A stretch of DNA of 64,000 nucleotides from Pseudarthrobacter polychromogenes (GTDB lineage: Bacteria > Actinomycetota > Actinomycetes > Actinomycetales > Micrococcaceae): contig NZ_BMKU01000007.1 in assembly GCF_014644495.1 (NCBI RefSeq), positions 166,578 to 230,577 of the forward strand, read 5' to 3'. The position numbers and the translations under genes are program-made. Positions 7,670 through 16,161 of the stretch are shown here, in pieces; the first letter of the stretch is position 1; each line of letters starts with the position of its first letter. The notes beneath the pieces were generated by a model. The model was not told the DNA's origin. It saw only the letters and a list, made by a program, of their open reading frames with translations, and searched no databases.

Positions 7670-9088
7670 CTACGCCCGGACAATCGCCAGGACCCGGTCC
7701 CGGATGCGTTCCATGGTGGCCTGGTCCGTGGCTTCCGCGTTGAGCCGGAGGAAGGGCTCGGTGTTGGACGGCCGCAGGTTGAACCAGTAGCTGCCGTCGT
7801 TGGCCGTGAACGTGCTGCCGTCCAGGTTATCGATGGTGACGTCTTCGCCGGCGAAATCTGCGCGGACGCGCTCTACGGCAGCGGGCTTGTCCTCCACTTC
7901 GGAGTTGATTTCACCGGAGCTGACGTAGGGCTCGTATTCCCGGCCCAGTTCGGACAGGGGGCCGTCCTGTTCGCCCAGGGCTGCCAGGACGTGCATGGCC
8001 GCCAGCATGCCCGTGTCAGCGTTCCAGAAGTCGCGGAAGTAGAAGTGGGCCGAGTGTTCGCCGCCGAAGACCGCGCCTTCCTCTGCCATGACGGCCTTGA
8101 TGAAGGAATGGCCCACGCGGGTGCGGACGGCGCGGCCGCCGTCGTGCTCTACGAGCTCTGATACGGCGCGTGAGGTGAGCAGGTTGTGGATGATCGTGGG
8201 TGTTGCTTCACCCTGTGCCTTCGCGCGGGCGATCTCGCGGCGCGCTACCATGCCGGTGATGGCCGACGGCGACACAGGGTTGCCCTTTTCATCCACCACG
8301 AAGCAGCGGTCGGCGTCGCCGTCGAAGGCAAGGCCGATGTCTGCGCCGTGCTTTACCACTGCCGCCTGCAGGTCGCGGAGGTTTTCCGGCTCCAGCGGGT
8401 TGGCCGGGTGGTTGGGGAAGGATCCGTCCAGCTCGAAGTACAGGGGAACGATGTCAAGGGGAAGCTTGGGGAGCAGGGTGTCGCCCAGCACAGCGGGGGT
8501 GGTGAGGCCGGCCATGCCGTTGCCCGCGTCCACCACTACCTTGAGCGGCCGGGAGCCGGAAAGGTCCACCAGCTTGCGGAGGTACTCGGAGTAGTCCTTG
8601 AGTACGTCCCTGACGCCGATCTGCCCGCGTTTTTCGGCCACGGGCATGGAACCTGCATTGAGGTACTGCTCGGCCAGCGCCTGGATGTCCTTGAGCCCGG
8701 ACTCGGAGGAGATGGGCACTGCGCCGGCCTTGGACATCTTGATGCCGTTGTAGCCGGCAGGGTTGTGGCTGGCGGTGAAGGTGGCGCCGGCACGGTTCAG
8801 GTAACCGCAGGCAAAGTAGAGCTCATCAGTGGAGATCAGGTCCAGCAGCTCAACGTTGGCGCCACGGGTGGCTGCGCCGTTGGCGAAAGCCTTGCTGAAG
8901 TCCGGGGAGGACGGGCGCATGTCGCCGCCCACCAGGATGGTCTGGCCTTCGAGTTTGAGGACGTCCACGAAAGCGGCCCCCACGGCTTCGACGATTTCGG
9001 CGGTGATGGACTCGCCTACGATGCCCCGGACGTCGTACGCCTTGAAGGATGCCGAAAGGTCAAAAGCCGTTGTCTGTTCGCTAGTCAC
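7670..9088 (-). CDS. manB: Phosphomannomutase/phosphoglucomutase
   Basis: 472 residues, typical of bacterial PMM/PGM. The phosphoserine loop TASHNPAGYNGIK is near residue 107, the Mg-binding loop DGDADR near residue 256, the sugar-binding GEHSAHFYFRD follows, and the C-terminal RPSNTEPFLR phosphate-binding loop is near the end. It interconverts hexose 1- and 6-phosphates, supplying mannose-1-P for GDP-mannose or glucose-1-P for glycans. The start is taken as GTG 9088 (VTSEQTTAFDLSASFKAYDVRG). The open frame extends upstream, but that part lies inside the divergent recQ gene and does not resemble the family. It heads a likely operon with the 167-residue protein. Confidence 0.93.
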   Translation of the reverse strand: MTSEQTTAFDLSASFKAYDVRGIVGESITAEIVEAVGAAFVDVLKLEGQTILVGGDMRPSSPDFSKAFANGAATRGANVELLDLISTDELYFACGYLNRAGATFTASHNPAGYNGIKMSKAGAVPISSESGLKDIQALAEQYLNAGSMPVAEKRGQIGVRDVLKDYSEYLRKLVDLSGSRPLKVVVDAGNGMAGLTTPAVLGDTLLPKLPLDIVPLYFELDGSFPNHPANPLEPENLRDLQAAVVKHGADIGLAFDGDADRCFVVDEKGNPVSPSAITGMVARREIARAKAQGEATPTIIHNLLTSRAVSELVEHDGGRAVRTRVGHSFIKAVMAEEGAVFGGEHSAHFYFRDFWNADTGMLAAMHVLAALGEQDGPLSELGREYEPYVSSGEINSEVEDKPAAVERVRADFAGEDVTIDNLDGSTFTANDGSYWFNLRPSNTEPFLRLNAEATDQATMERIRDRVLAIVRA

Positions 9089-9141
9089 GGGCTTTATCTT
9101 ACGGTGCAGCCGGATCTCGGCAATTGAGGGAGGGCTATGTT

Positions 9142-9199
9142 TGTGGATAAGCACATCTGGAGTAATCGCCTTCGGCCCCCTTGGTGTCCGAAATCCACA
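9142..9199. promoter_or_regulatory. Inverted DnaA-box-like sites between manB and recQ
   Basis: TGTGGATAA (9142-9150) is the exact complement of the DnaA box TTATCCACA. AAATCCACA (9191-9199) is a 7-of-9 match in the opposite orientation. The 7-bp core TGTGGAT/ATCCACA forms an inverted repeat across the divergent promoter region. DnaA binding is only a possibility. Confidence 0.35.
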
Positions 9200-9249
9200 T
9201 AGCAGTGGCCGTGCTCTTGGGTGTCGGACGTGGCTGGGATACTGAATCA

Positions 9250-11499
9250 ATGGTCGATAACCAGCACGCCAGATTTCCTGAACCAGCTTTAACCGAAACC
9301 GCACTCTCCGAACCAGCATTTTCCGAAACCAGGCTTTCTGAATCTGCAACCACGGACGGCCCTCCCTCGACAGCAACGCATGCACAGGCCCTCGAGGTTC
9401 TCCGCGAGCTGGTCGGCAACCCGACGGCAGGCTTCCACGAGGGCCAGTTCGAAGCAATCGAGGCGTTGGTCGACGGCGGCCGGAGGGCCCTGGTTGTCCA
9501 GCGCACCGGCTGGGGAAAATCGGCAGTCTACTTCGTGGCTTCGCTGCTGCTACGGCGCAGGGGCGCCGGGCCCACCCTCATCGTTTCGCCCCTCCTGGCC
9601 CTGATGCGGGACCAGGTGGCTGCCGCCGCCCGCGCCGGGGTGCGGGCAGTGGCCATCAACTCAGCCAACCAGCTGGAATGGGACACCGTCCGCGAACAGC
9701 TCGCCGCTGACCAGGTGGACGTCCTGCTGGTGTCGCCGGAAAGGCTGACCAACCCCTCCTTCCGCGAAAACCAGCTGCCGGAACTGATCCGGCGGACCGG
9801 CCTGCTGGTGATTGACGAGGCCCACTGCATTTCCGACTGGGGCCACGATTTCCGCCCCGACTACCGCCGGATCGCGGACCTGATTACCCAGTTGCCGGAC
9901 ACGGTCCCGGTGCTCGCCACCACCGCCACGGCCAACTCGCGGGTTGTGCACGACATAGAGGAGCAGCTCGGGGCTGGCGTCCTGACAATCCGCGGTGCGC
10001 TTGGCCGGGACTCCCTGCGGCTGGGCGTCCTGTCCCTCCCAGACGCCAAACAGCGCCTTGGCTGGCTGCTGACGCATCTGGCGGACCTGCCGGGCAGCGG
10101 AATTATCTACACCCTGACGGTGTCCGCCGCAGAGGACACGGCCCGGCTGCTGGCCGAGGCCGGCCACGAAGTGCTCGCCTATACGGGCCGCACCGACCCC
10201 GCCGACAGGGAGCGGGCAGAACAGCTCCTGAAGGACAACCAGGTCAAGGCCCTTGTGGCCACCTCAGCCCTGGGGATGGGCTTCGACAAACCAGACCTGG
10301 GCTTCGTGGTCCACCTCGGCGCGCCCTCTTCACCCGTTGCGTACTACCAGCAGGTGGGGCGTGCGGGCCGTGGGGCGGCCAACGCCGACGTCCTGCTGCT
10401 TCCCGGTGCCGAGGACCGCGACATCTGGCAGTACTTCGCCACCGCCTCCATGCCCTCTGAAGAGAAGGCAGCGGCCGTCCTTACCGCCCTGGCAGAAGCA
10501 GGCACCGCACTTTCCACCGTTGCCCTGGAAGCGCGGGTAGACCTTCGCCGAACCCCGCTTGAACTGCTGCTGAAGGTCCTCTCGGTGGACGGGGCAGTGG
10601 AACGGGTGGGCGGCGGATGGCGGTCCACCGGCCAGCCCTGGATATACGACGCCGAGCGGTACCAGCGCATTTCTGAAGCCCGCGTGGACGAGCAGGACTC
10701 CATGGTGATTTACCAGGACACGGCCGGTTGCCGGATGGAGTACATCACCTCAGTCCTGGACGACGAGACCGCGCACGCCTGTGGCCGGTGCGACAACTGC
10801 GCCGGTCAGTGGTTCCGGGCAGACATCGCGGAACAGGCCACGGCCGCGGCCAGCCAGACCCTCAACAGGGCGGGCGGTGTGCTGGAGGCGCGGCTGCAGT
10901 GGCCCAGCGGAATGGACCGCCTCGGAGTTCCGGTGAAGGGAAAGCTCAAACCCGGAGAAGGGCTCGCGGAGGGGCGCGTCCTGGCAAGGCTTACCGATCT
11001 TGGCTGGGGCGGTGCACTGCGCGAGCTGTTCGCGGCCGGCGCCGCAGACCGGCCGGTGGATCCGGACATGCTGCAAGCCTGCGTCCAGGTTCTGCGCGAG
11101 TGGGGCGCCGGAGACTCACGCAATCCCGGCTGGAGCGGGGTGGGACGGCCTGCAGCCATTGTCAGCGTCCCCTCGCGAGGCAAGCCTGAGTTGGTGGGCT
11201 CCCTTGCCAGGGGCATTTCCGAAACCGGGCGCATCCCGTACCTGGGAGAGCTGCAGCTGGCCCACGGGGGTCCCACCGGAAGCCGCGGCGGCAACAGTGC
11301 CTACCGCCTGGCTGGGGTGTGGGACCGCCTGGTGGTGGGGCCGGAACTTGAGGCGGCGCTGGGCTCCCTGCAGGGCGGCAGCGTAATGCTGATAGACGAC
11401 ATCGTGGACAGCAGGTGGACGCTCACAGTTGCCGGCCGGGCGCTTCGCCAGGCAGGTGCGGGAGCTGTCCTTCCCCTGGTGCTGGCGCAGGCCGGCTGA
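9250..11499 (+). CDS. recQ: RecQ-type ATP-dependent DNA helicase with C-terminal phosphoribosyltransferase-like domain
   Basis: 749 residues from ATG 9250. The first 40 residues are a low-complexity run of ALTETALSEPAFSE-like repeats. Helicase motifs follow: QRTGWGKSAVYF (motif I), SPLLALMRDQ (Ia), VIDEAHCISDWGHDFRPDYR (DEAH box plus RecQ-specific element), ATATAN (III), TSALGMGFDKPDL (V) and QQVGRAGRG (VI). The zinc site is C-x-HACGRCDNC near residue 510. After the RQC region the last 150 residues end in VMLIDDIVDSRWT, the PRPP-binding pattern of phosphoribosyltransferases. The helicase part is certain. The tail function, perhaps sensing or comF-like, is unknown. It diverges from manB. Confidence 0.92.
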   Translation: MVDNQHARFPEPALTETALSEPAFSETRLSESATTDGPPSTATHAQALEVLRELVGNPTAGFHEGQFEAIEALVDGGRRALVVQRTGWGKSAVYFVASLLLRRRGAGPTLIVSPLLALMRDQVAAAARAGVRAVAINSANQLEWDTVREQLAADQVDVLLVSPERLTNPSFRENQLPELIRRTGLLVIDEAHCISDWGHDFRPDYRRIADLITQLPDTVPVLATTATANSRVVHDIEEQLGAGVLTIRGALGRDSLRLGVLSLPDAKQRLGWLLTHLADLPGSGIIYTLTVSAAEDTARLLAEAGHEVLAYTGRTDPADRERAEQLLKDNQVKALVATSALGMGFDKPDLGFVVHLGAPSSPVAYYQQVGRAGRGAANADVLLLPGAEDRDIWQYFATASMPSEEKAAAVLTALAEAGTALSTVALEARVDLRRTPLELLLKVLSVDGAVERVGGGWRSTGQPWIYDAERYQRISEARVDEQDSMVIYQDTAGCRMEYITSVLDDETAHACGRCDNCAGQWFRADIAEQATAAASQTLNRAGGVLEARLQWPSGMDRLGVPVKGKLKPGEGLAEGRVLARLTDLGWGGALRELFAAGAADRPVDPDMLQACVQVLREWGAGDSRNPGWSGVGRPAAIVSVPSRGKPELVGSLARGISETGRIPYLGELQLAHGGPTGSRGGNSAYRLAGVWDRLVVGPELEAALGSLQGGSVMLIDDIVDSRWTLTVAGRALRQAGAGAVLPLVLAQAG

Positions 11500-11574
11500 C
11501 GCCGGAGATGCCAAGACCAGCGGGCTGACGCCGGGCCAGCTGGCGCAAATCCCGCTGAGCCAAGCCCGCTGTGT

Positions 11575-13008
11575 TCAGACCCGTTGGGCCCTGCGCTGGC
11601 TGACTTCCGCGCCGGCGTGCCGCGGCAGGAACAGGCTGTCCGCGGTGCTCGCGAGCATCAGCACCGCCATCGCGAGGAATGCTCCGCGGAAGGGGCCGGC
11701 GGCGTCGGAAGGGAAAGCACTGAGTCCGTCGAACAGCCGGATGAGCAGGGCTCCAACGGCGATGCCGGCGGCGGCAGCGAGCTGGACCAGTGTTGCTGAG
11801 ACCACGTTCGCCGAGGTGAGCTGCGCAGGGGCGATGTCCGCGTACTGGACCGAGGCGTAGGCGGAGAAACCCATGGAGCGGAAGGCCCCGCTGCAGACCA
11901 GCAGTGCAAAGGTCAACGGCTCGGGGGTGTCCGCGGTCAGCAGGGCACAGAGGGCGAAGGTCGCTGCGGAAGCCAAGGAGGCAAACACGAGCATTGCCTT
12001 GAAGCCAAAGCGCCGGATCAGGGGAGTTGTGGCCGGCTTGATGCCGATGTTGCCGATAAAGACCGCAGCCACCATGGCACCGGCTTGCAGGGGGGCCCAG
12101 CCGAACCCGGCCTGGAACATCAGCGGCAGCAGGAAGGGGACGGAGCTGATGGTCAGCCGGTAGGCGAACCCGCCGGTTGCCATCGCCCTGAATGTGCGGG
12201 TGCTGAAAACACCCAGGTCAAAGAGTGGATTGCGGGCCCGGCGCATCCAGAGCACGGCGCACGCCAGGGCAACCGCTCCTGATGCGGCACTCAGGGCAGC
12301 CCACGGAGCATCCGGGTGCGTGCTCGCCAGTTCGAGGCCCACCACCAGCGCCGCCACCCCGAGCGTGGTGAGGGCCAGCCCCAGCCAGTCCAGCCGCCGC
12401 CCGCCGTCGCCCGCTCCTGCAGGCACCAGCCGGAGAGCCGCCAGGAATGCGGCTGCACCCAGGGGCAGGTTGATCAGGAAAATCCAGTGCCAGGACAGGT
12501 ACGTAGTCAGCGCACCGCCAACCAGCGGAGCCAGGACGGGTGCAAGCAGCCCGGGCCATACCAGGAACGCGGTGGCGCGCAGGAGGTCGGCTTTGGGCGT
12601 CCCGCGAAGGACCACGAGGGTTCCCACCGGCACCATCATGGCACCGCCAAATCCCTGGGCGATCCTGCTGAGGGTGAGCGCGGTGAGGTCCTGGCTGAGC
12701 GAACACGCGAGTGACGCGATGGTGAAGATGGCGATGGCGAGGCAAAAGACCCGGCGGGCGCCGAACCGTTCTGCAAGCCAGCCACTGAGCGGAATGCCCA
12801 TGGCAACGGTGAGCAGGTAGGCAGTCATGGTGATGTTGACGTCCGGGGCCGGCACCCGGAAGTCGGCAGCGATATTGGGGATGGCCGTTGTGAGGACGGT
12901 GCCGTCGAGGAATTCCATAAAGAAGGTGGCGGCCACCAGGAGGGCCAGGCGGGGACTCCATGCCTGGGCGGTCCCGGGTGTTCCATCCACGGTGTTGCTT
13001 GCTGCCAT
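11575..13008 (-). CDS. MFS drug-efflux transporter, DHA2 (EmrB/QacA) type
   Basis: 477 residues with about 12-14 hydrophobic helices. Motif A-like GWLAERFGARRVF follows helix 2, and the antiporter motif C region reads APVLAPLVGGAL. The N-terminal FFMEFLDGTVLTTAIPNIAADF, with an acidic residue in helix 1, is characteristic of DHA2 proton-coupled drug exporters. The start is ATG 13008, with GCAGGATGAAC upstream; the frame opens slightly earlier but without a ribosome site. It converges on recQ and lies after a tRNA-Ser terminator. No regulator is adjacent, so the substrate cannot be inferred. Confidence 0.9.
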   Translation of the reverse strand: MAASNTVDGTPGTAQAWSPRLALLVAATFFMEFLDGTVLTTAIPNIAADFRVPAPDVNITMTAYLLTVAMGIPLSGWLAERFGARRVFCLAIAIFTIASLACSLSQDLTALTLSRIAQGFGGAMMVPVGTLVVLRGTPKADLLRATAFLVWPGLLAPVLAPLVGGALTTYLSWHWIFLINLPLGAAAFLAALRLVPAGAGDGGRRLDWLGLALTTLGVAALVVGLELASTHPDAPWAALSAASGAVALACAVLWMRRARNPLFDLGVFSTRTFRAMATGGFAYRLTISSVPFLLPLMFQAGFGWAPLQAGAMVAAVFIGNIGIKPATTPLIRRFGFKAMLVFASLASAATFALCALLTADTPEPLTFALLVCSGAFRSMGFSAYASVQYADIAPAQLTSANVVSATLVQLAAAAGIAVGALLIRLFDGLSAFPSDAAGPFRGAFLAMAVLMLASTADSLFLPRHAGAEVSQRRAQRV

Positions 13009-13134
13009 CCGTTCATCCTGCCACCGGCAGAACATGCGGGGCCCCCGGTGTCCTTACCCCGGACGCAGGAACCGGACAGAAAGGCCCTGGTGCCCAAAGG
13101 CCTGGATCCCAAAAGCCAAAGAGCCCGGGAACGC

Positions 13135-13162
13135 AAAAAGGCCCCGGTCCAGGACCGGGGCC
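13135..13162 (-). terminator. Terminator of tRNA-Ser(GCT)
   Basis: GGCCCCGGTCC-T-GGACCGGGGCC hairpin (13162-13140, minus strand) followed by five T (13139-13135), beginning 7 nt after the tRNA 3' end. Confidence 0.88.
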
Positions 13163-13168
13163 AAAACG

Positions 13169-13256
13169 CGGAGACGGGGGGATTTGAACCCCCGGTGGAG
13201 TTGTGCCCCACACTTCATTAGCAGTGAAGCCCATTCGGCCGCTCTGGCACGTCTCC
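13169..13256 (-). tRNA. tRNA-Ser(GCT)
   Basis: 88 nt with the long variable arm of class II tRNAs. The acceptor stem GGAGACG/CGTCTCC has discriminator G. Anticodon loop CTGCTAA gives GCU, reading AGC/AGU. The T-loop is GGTTCAAATCC. CCA is not encoded. Confidence 0.97.
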
Positions 13257-13370
13257 AATTGCTATTCCTAGCCCACCAAGGATACGCAGAACGGGCCATG
13301 CAGTGCAAAACGGATCACCGGCCCGCTCACAGCATTCCTCACACCGCACCGGAGTTGTCCTCGGCCGGCG

Positions 13371-13895
13371 TCACGCCACGGGCTGTTCCGCCCGGACCAT
13401 CCTGATTTCGCGGAGGTGTTCCCAGTCCGGAATTGTGTCCGCGGCCCCGTCCGGTTCGAAGCCGAAGTGCCGGTAGAAGCCGATGGCGCGCCCGTTGTCC
13501 GCGGCCACCCACAGGGTCGCGGCGCTGGTGCCCAGGGCGGCCTCGAGGAGGCGGCGTCCCAGGCCCAGCCCCTGGTGTGACGCCAGCAGGTACAGTCCCC
13601 AAAGTTCCAGGTCTCCGGACGACGGCGGCGCGGCAGCATGCGTCGTATCCCCGGGGGGCACGTGGTGGACGCCCGCAAATCCAACCAAGGTGCCGCCGTC
13701 GGACGCCACCCACACGACCCCCGGTTCGGCTGACTCCAGCAGGTGCCGCCAGAGGGGCAGCCGGTCAGCCGGGACCCGGGAGGCGAGAAACCCGTAGGAG
13801 AGCATCCCGCGGTAGGTCTCCTGCCAGCAGCGGACGTGGACCTCCGCCAGCCGTTCAACGTCGGCAGGTTCCGCCCGCCGCAGGTCCAGACCCAC
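13371..13895 (-). CDS. GNAT-family N-acetyltransferase
   Basis: About 174 residues. It has the order of GNAT motifs: DLRRAEPADVERLAEVH (first strand and helix), the acetyl-CoA loop HQGLGLGRRLLEAAL (Q/R-x-x-G-x-G/A type, near residue 115), and a C-terminal ATLWVAADNGRAIGFYRHFGFEP typical of the last strands. The acceptor substrate is unknown. GTG 13895 lies 2 nt after the stop of the S9 peptidase gene; another GTG at 13928 would overlap that gene by 31 nt. Neither has a strong ribosome site, so coupling to the peptidase is likely. A role in modifying peptides or amino acids would fit the neighbour but is speculation. Confidence 0.85.
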   Translation of the reverse strand: MGLDLRRAEPADVERLAEVHVRCWQETYRGMLSYGFLASRVPADRLPLWRHLLESAEPGVVWVASDGGTLVGFAGVHHVPPGDTTHAAAPPSSGDLELWGLYLLASHQGLGLGRRLLEAALGTSAATLWVAADNGRAIGFYRHFGFEPDGAADTIPDWEHLREIRMVRAEQPVA

Positions 13896-13897
13896 CT

Positions 13898-16096
13898 CTA
13901 CGCCAGGCCGCCTGCCAGGGCCTTCCACAGGAAGTGCTGGCTCCGTGCCTGCAGTGCCGCCGCCTGCCGGTTGTCGGACGCGCCGGCGTGGCCGCCCTCC
14001 AAAGCTTCATGGAACCAGACATTCGGAATGCCCATGGCCAGCATCCGCGCGGCCATCTTGCGCGCCTGGACGGGACCAACCCGGTCATCGGAGGTTGCGG
14101 TCCAGATGAACGTTTCCGGGTATTCCACCCCGTCCTTGAGCAGGTGGTAGGGGGAGAAGGTCCTGATGTATTCCCACTGCTCGGCGACGTCCGGGTCGCC
14201 GTACTCGGCAATCCAGGAGTGGCCTGCGGACAGCCTGGTGTAGCGGCGCATGTCCAGCAGCGGCACCCCGCAGGACACGGCGCCGAACAGTTCCGGGTAC
14301 TTGGTGAGCATGTTGCCCACCAGCAGGCCGCCGTTGGATCCGCCCACGCAGCCCAGCCGTTCGCGCGAGGTGACCCCGCGGGACATGAGGTCCCGGGCGA
14401 CGGCGGCGAAGTCCTGGTAGGCCTTGTGCCGGTTCTCCTGGAGGGCTGCGCGGTGCCATGCCGGCCCGTACTCGCCGCCGCCGCGGATGTTCGCCACCAC
14501 GTAGACGCCGCCGCGGGAGTGGGGAGCATCTCCGTCAGCGCCGGCGGACAGAGAGGTGCGGCGCTCCAGCCAGGCCCTGCCCACCGTGCCGCTGTAGGCC
14601 GGCGTGCGGGACACCTCAAACCCGCCGTAGCCGGAAAGCTGAGTGGGATTCTGCCCGTCCAGCGCCAGGTCCCGCGGGGCCACCTGGAAGTAGGGAACAC
14701 GGGTGCCGTCCTCGGACACGGCGAAATGCTGCTGCACTTCATAGTCGCCGTCAGCAAAGAACGACGGCGACGCCTTCACCACGGCGTGCCGGCCCACCAC
14801 GCCGGGCGTCCCGTCTGTGGTCCTTTCCAGCGTGCCGCGCATCAGCGTGGTGGGAGTGGTGAACCCGGTGGCGACGAGCCAGAAGTCGTCACCCGCGCCG
14901 CCGTCGGACACTTCCGCGTCCTCATCGTCCACGGCGTAGGCGTTGACATCGTGCAGGGGCGGGCAGGCGTCGAGGAGCGTGGCGGCCCAGGCGCCACCCG
15001 GACCGTCAACCGGGCGGGAAGGATCAAGGACCCGGATTTCGGACGAAACATCCTTGAGGAGGTTGAGCAGCAGGAAGTTCCGGGTCCAGCTCCAGGACTG
15101 CAGCGACGTGCGGGCGTCGGGGGTGAACAGCACCGCCAGCTCCCGTGCGCCGGCGAGATAGTCCTCGAACCCGCAGGCAAGCAGTGAACCGGCCGGGTAC
15201 GTGGTTCCGTCGATCACCCAGTCCTGCTGCGGGCGGAACAGGAGCCATTCCCGGTGCGCGCTGACGTTTACGTCGGTGGGCACGTCGATCTGCACCCACT
15301 CTCCGTCCCGCAGCACCAGGTTCTTCCGGTTGAAGAAGTCGATGTAGTCTACGGCGAACGTCCGCTCGTATCCGGGAGTGGAGTCGTGCGCCACCACGGC
15401 CATCATGTGCTGCTCGGCAACCTCGAACAGCAGGGGCGCGCCGGCCAGCTCCGCACCGCGCTTCAGCGTGACCGCTGTCCGGGCGTAGGAAGAAGCGGTC
15501 TTCGGCAGCCCCTCCGCGGTGGAGGCGACCAGCAGCGTGTCCGCGTCCAGCCACGAAACGTTGCCCTTCGCCGTCGGCAGGTCAAAACCGCCCTGCGCCG
15601 GATCCACGAAGGACCGGCTCTCCACGTCGAACTCACGGTACCTGCTCGCATCGCCGCCGTCGGGGGAGAGCGCCAGCAGGGCCAGCCGGTAAGGCTCGCC
15701 GGCATTGGGACGGAGGAAGGTTGCGCCGTGGAACACCCACTCCAGGCCCTCGGCTGCAGCCAGCTCATCGACGTCGAGCAGCACATCCCACTCGGGGGAA
15801 TCCGTGCAGTAGCTCTCCCACGCCGTGCGCCGCCACAGGCCCTTGGGGTTGTGGCGGTCCTTCCAGAAGTTGTAGTACCAGTCCCCGCGCTTGCCCACCA
15901 TGGCGATCCGGTCCGTGGAGTCCAGCACCTCCAGGATGCTTCCTTCCAGGCCGGCGTAGTCCGCATCCTCCAGGAGGTCTTCGGTGCGCGAGTTCTGCTC
16001 CTTGACCCAGGCAAGCTGCTCTTCGCCGTAGATCTCCTCCAGCCAGACATTCTCGTCGACGGGCTCGGGCGCTGAATCAGCTGCAGTGGTGGTCAT
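13898..16096 (-). CDS. S9 family serine peptidase (prolyl oligopeptidase type)
   Basis: 732 residues, typical of prolyl oligopeptidases. The N-terminal two thirds form the beta-propeller (starting about residue 80). The catalytic alpha/beta-hydrolase domain has GGSNGG with the nucleophile Ser near residue 587, the Asp in ATSDDRVGP and the His in EGGHAGAS near the C-terminus. There is no signal peptide, so it acts in the cytoplasm on short peptides. The start ATG 16096 is chosen over a TTG four codons upstream. It is the first gene of a two-gene unit with the acetyltransferase and diverges from the FAD protein. Confidence 0.94.
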   Translation of the reverse strand: MTTTAADSAPEPVDENVWLEEIYGEEQLAWVKEQNSRTEDLLEDADYAGLEGSILEVLDSTDRIAMVGKRGDWYYNFWKDRHNPKGLWRRTAWESYCTDSPEWDVLLDVDELAAAEGLEWVFHGATFLRPNAGEPYRLALLALSPDGGDASRYREFDVESRSFVDPAQGGFDLPTAKGNVSWLDADTLLVASTAEGLPKTASSYARTAVTLKRGAELAGAPLLFEVAEQHMMAVVAHDSTPGYERTFAVDYIDFFNRKNLVLRDGEWVQIDVPTDVNVSAHREWLLFRPQQDWVIDGTTYPAGSLLACGFEDYLAGARELAVLFTPDARTSLQSWSWTRNFLLLNLLKDVSSEIRVLDPSRPVDGPGGAWAATLLDACPPLHDVNAYAVDDEDAEVSDGGAGDDFWLVATGFTTPTTLMRGTLERTTDGTPGVVGRHAVVKASPSFFADGDYEVQQHFAVSEDGTRVPYFQVAPRDLALDGQNPTQLSGYGGFEVSRTPAYSGTVGRAWLERRTSLSAGADGDAPHSRGGVYVVANIRGGGEYGPAWHRAALQENRHKAYQDFAAVARDLMSRGVTSRERLGCVGGSNGGLLVGNMLTKYPELFGAVSCGVPLLDMRRYTRLSAGHSWIAEYGDPDVAEQWEYIRTFSPYHLLKDGVEYPETFIWTATSDDRVGPVQARKMAARMLAMGIPNVWFHEALEGGHAGASDNRQAAALQARSQHFLWKALAGGLA

Positions 16097-16161
16097 TGGG
16101 CCATCCAAACAACTTAGCTGCCGGCGGGCAAGTCACGCGTTCAGCCCGTACGCTGGATGCC

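Noticed and set aside
9089..9457. N-terminal extension of manB
   Set aside because: It would overlap the recQ coding start on the other strand and adds residues that no phosphomannomutase has; GTG 9088 fits.
13433..15187. 584-codon open frame antisense to the acetyltransferase and S9 peptidase
   Set aside because: Both minus-strand genes have clear family motifs; the antisense product is Arg/Pro/Ala-rich and unstructured.
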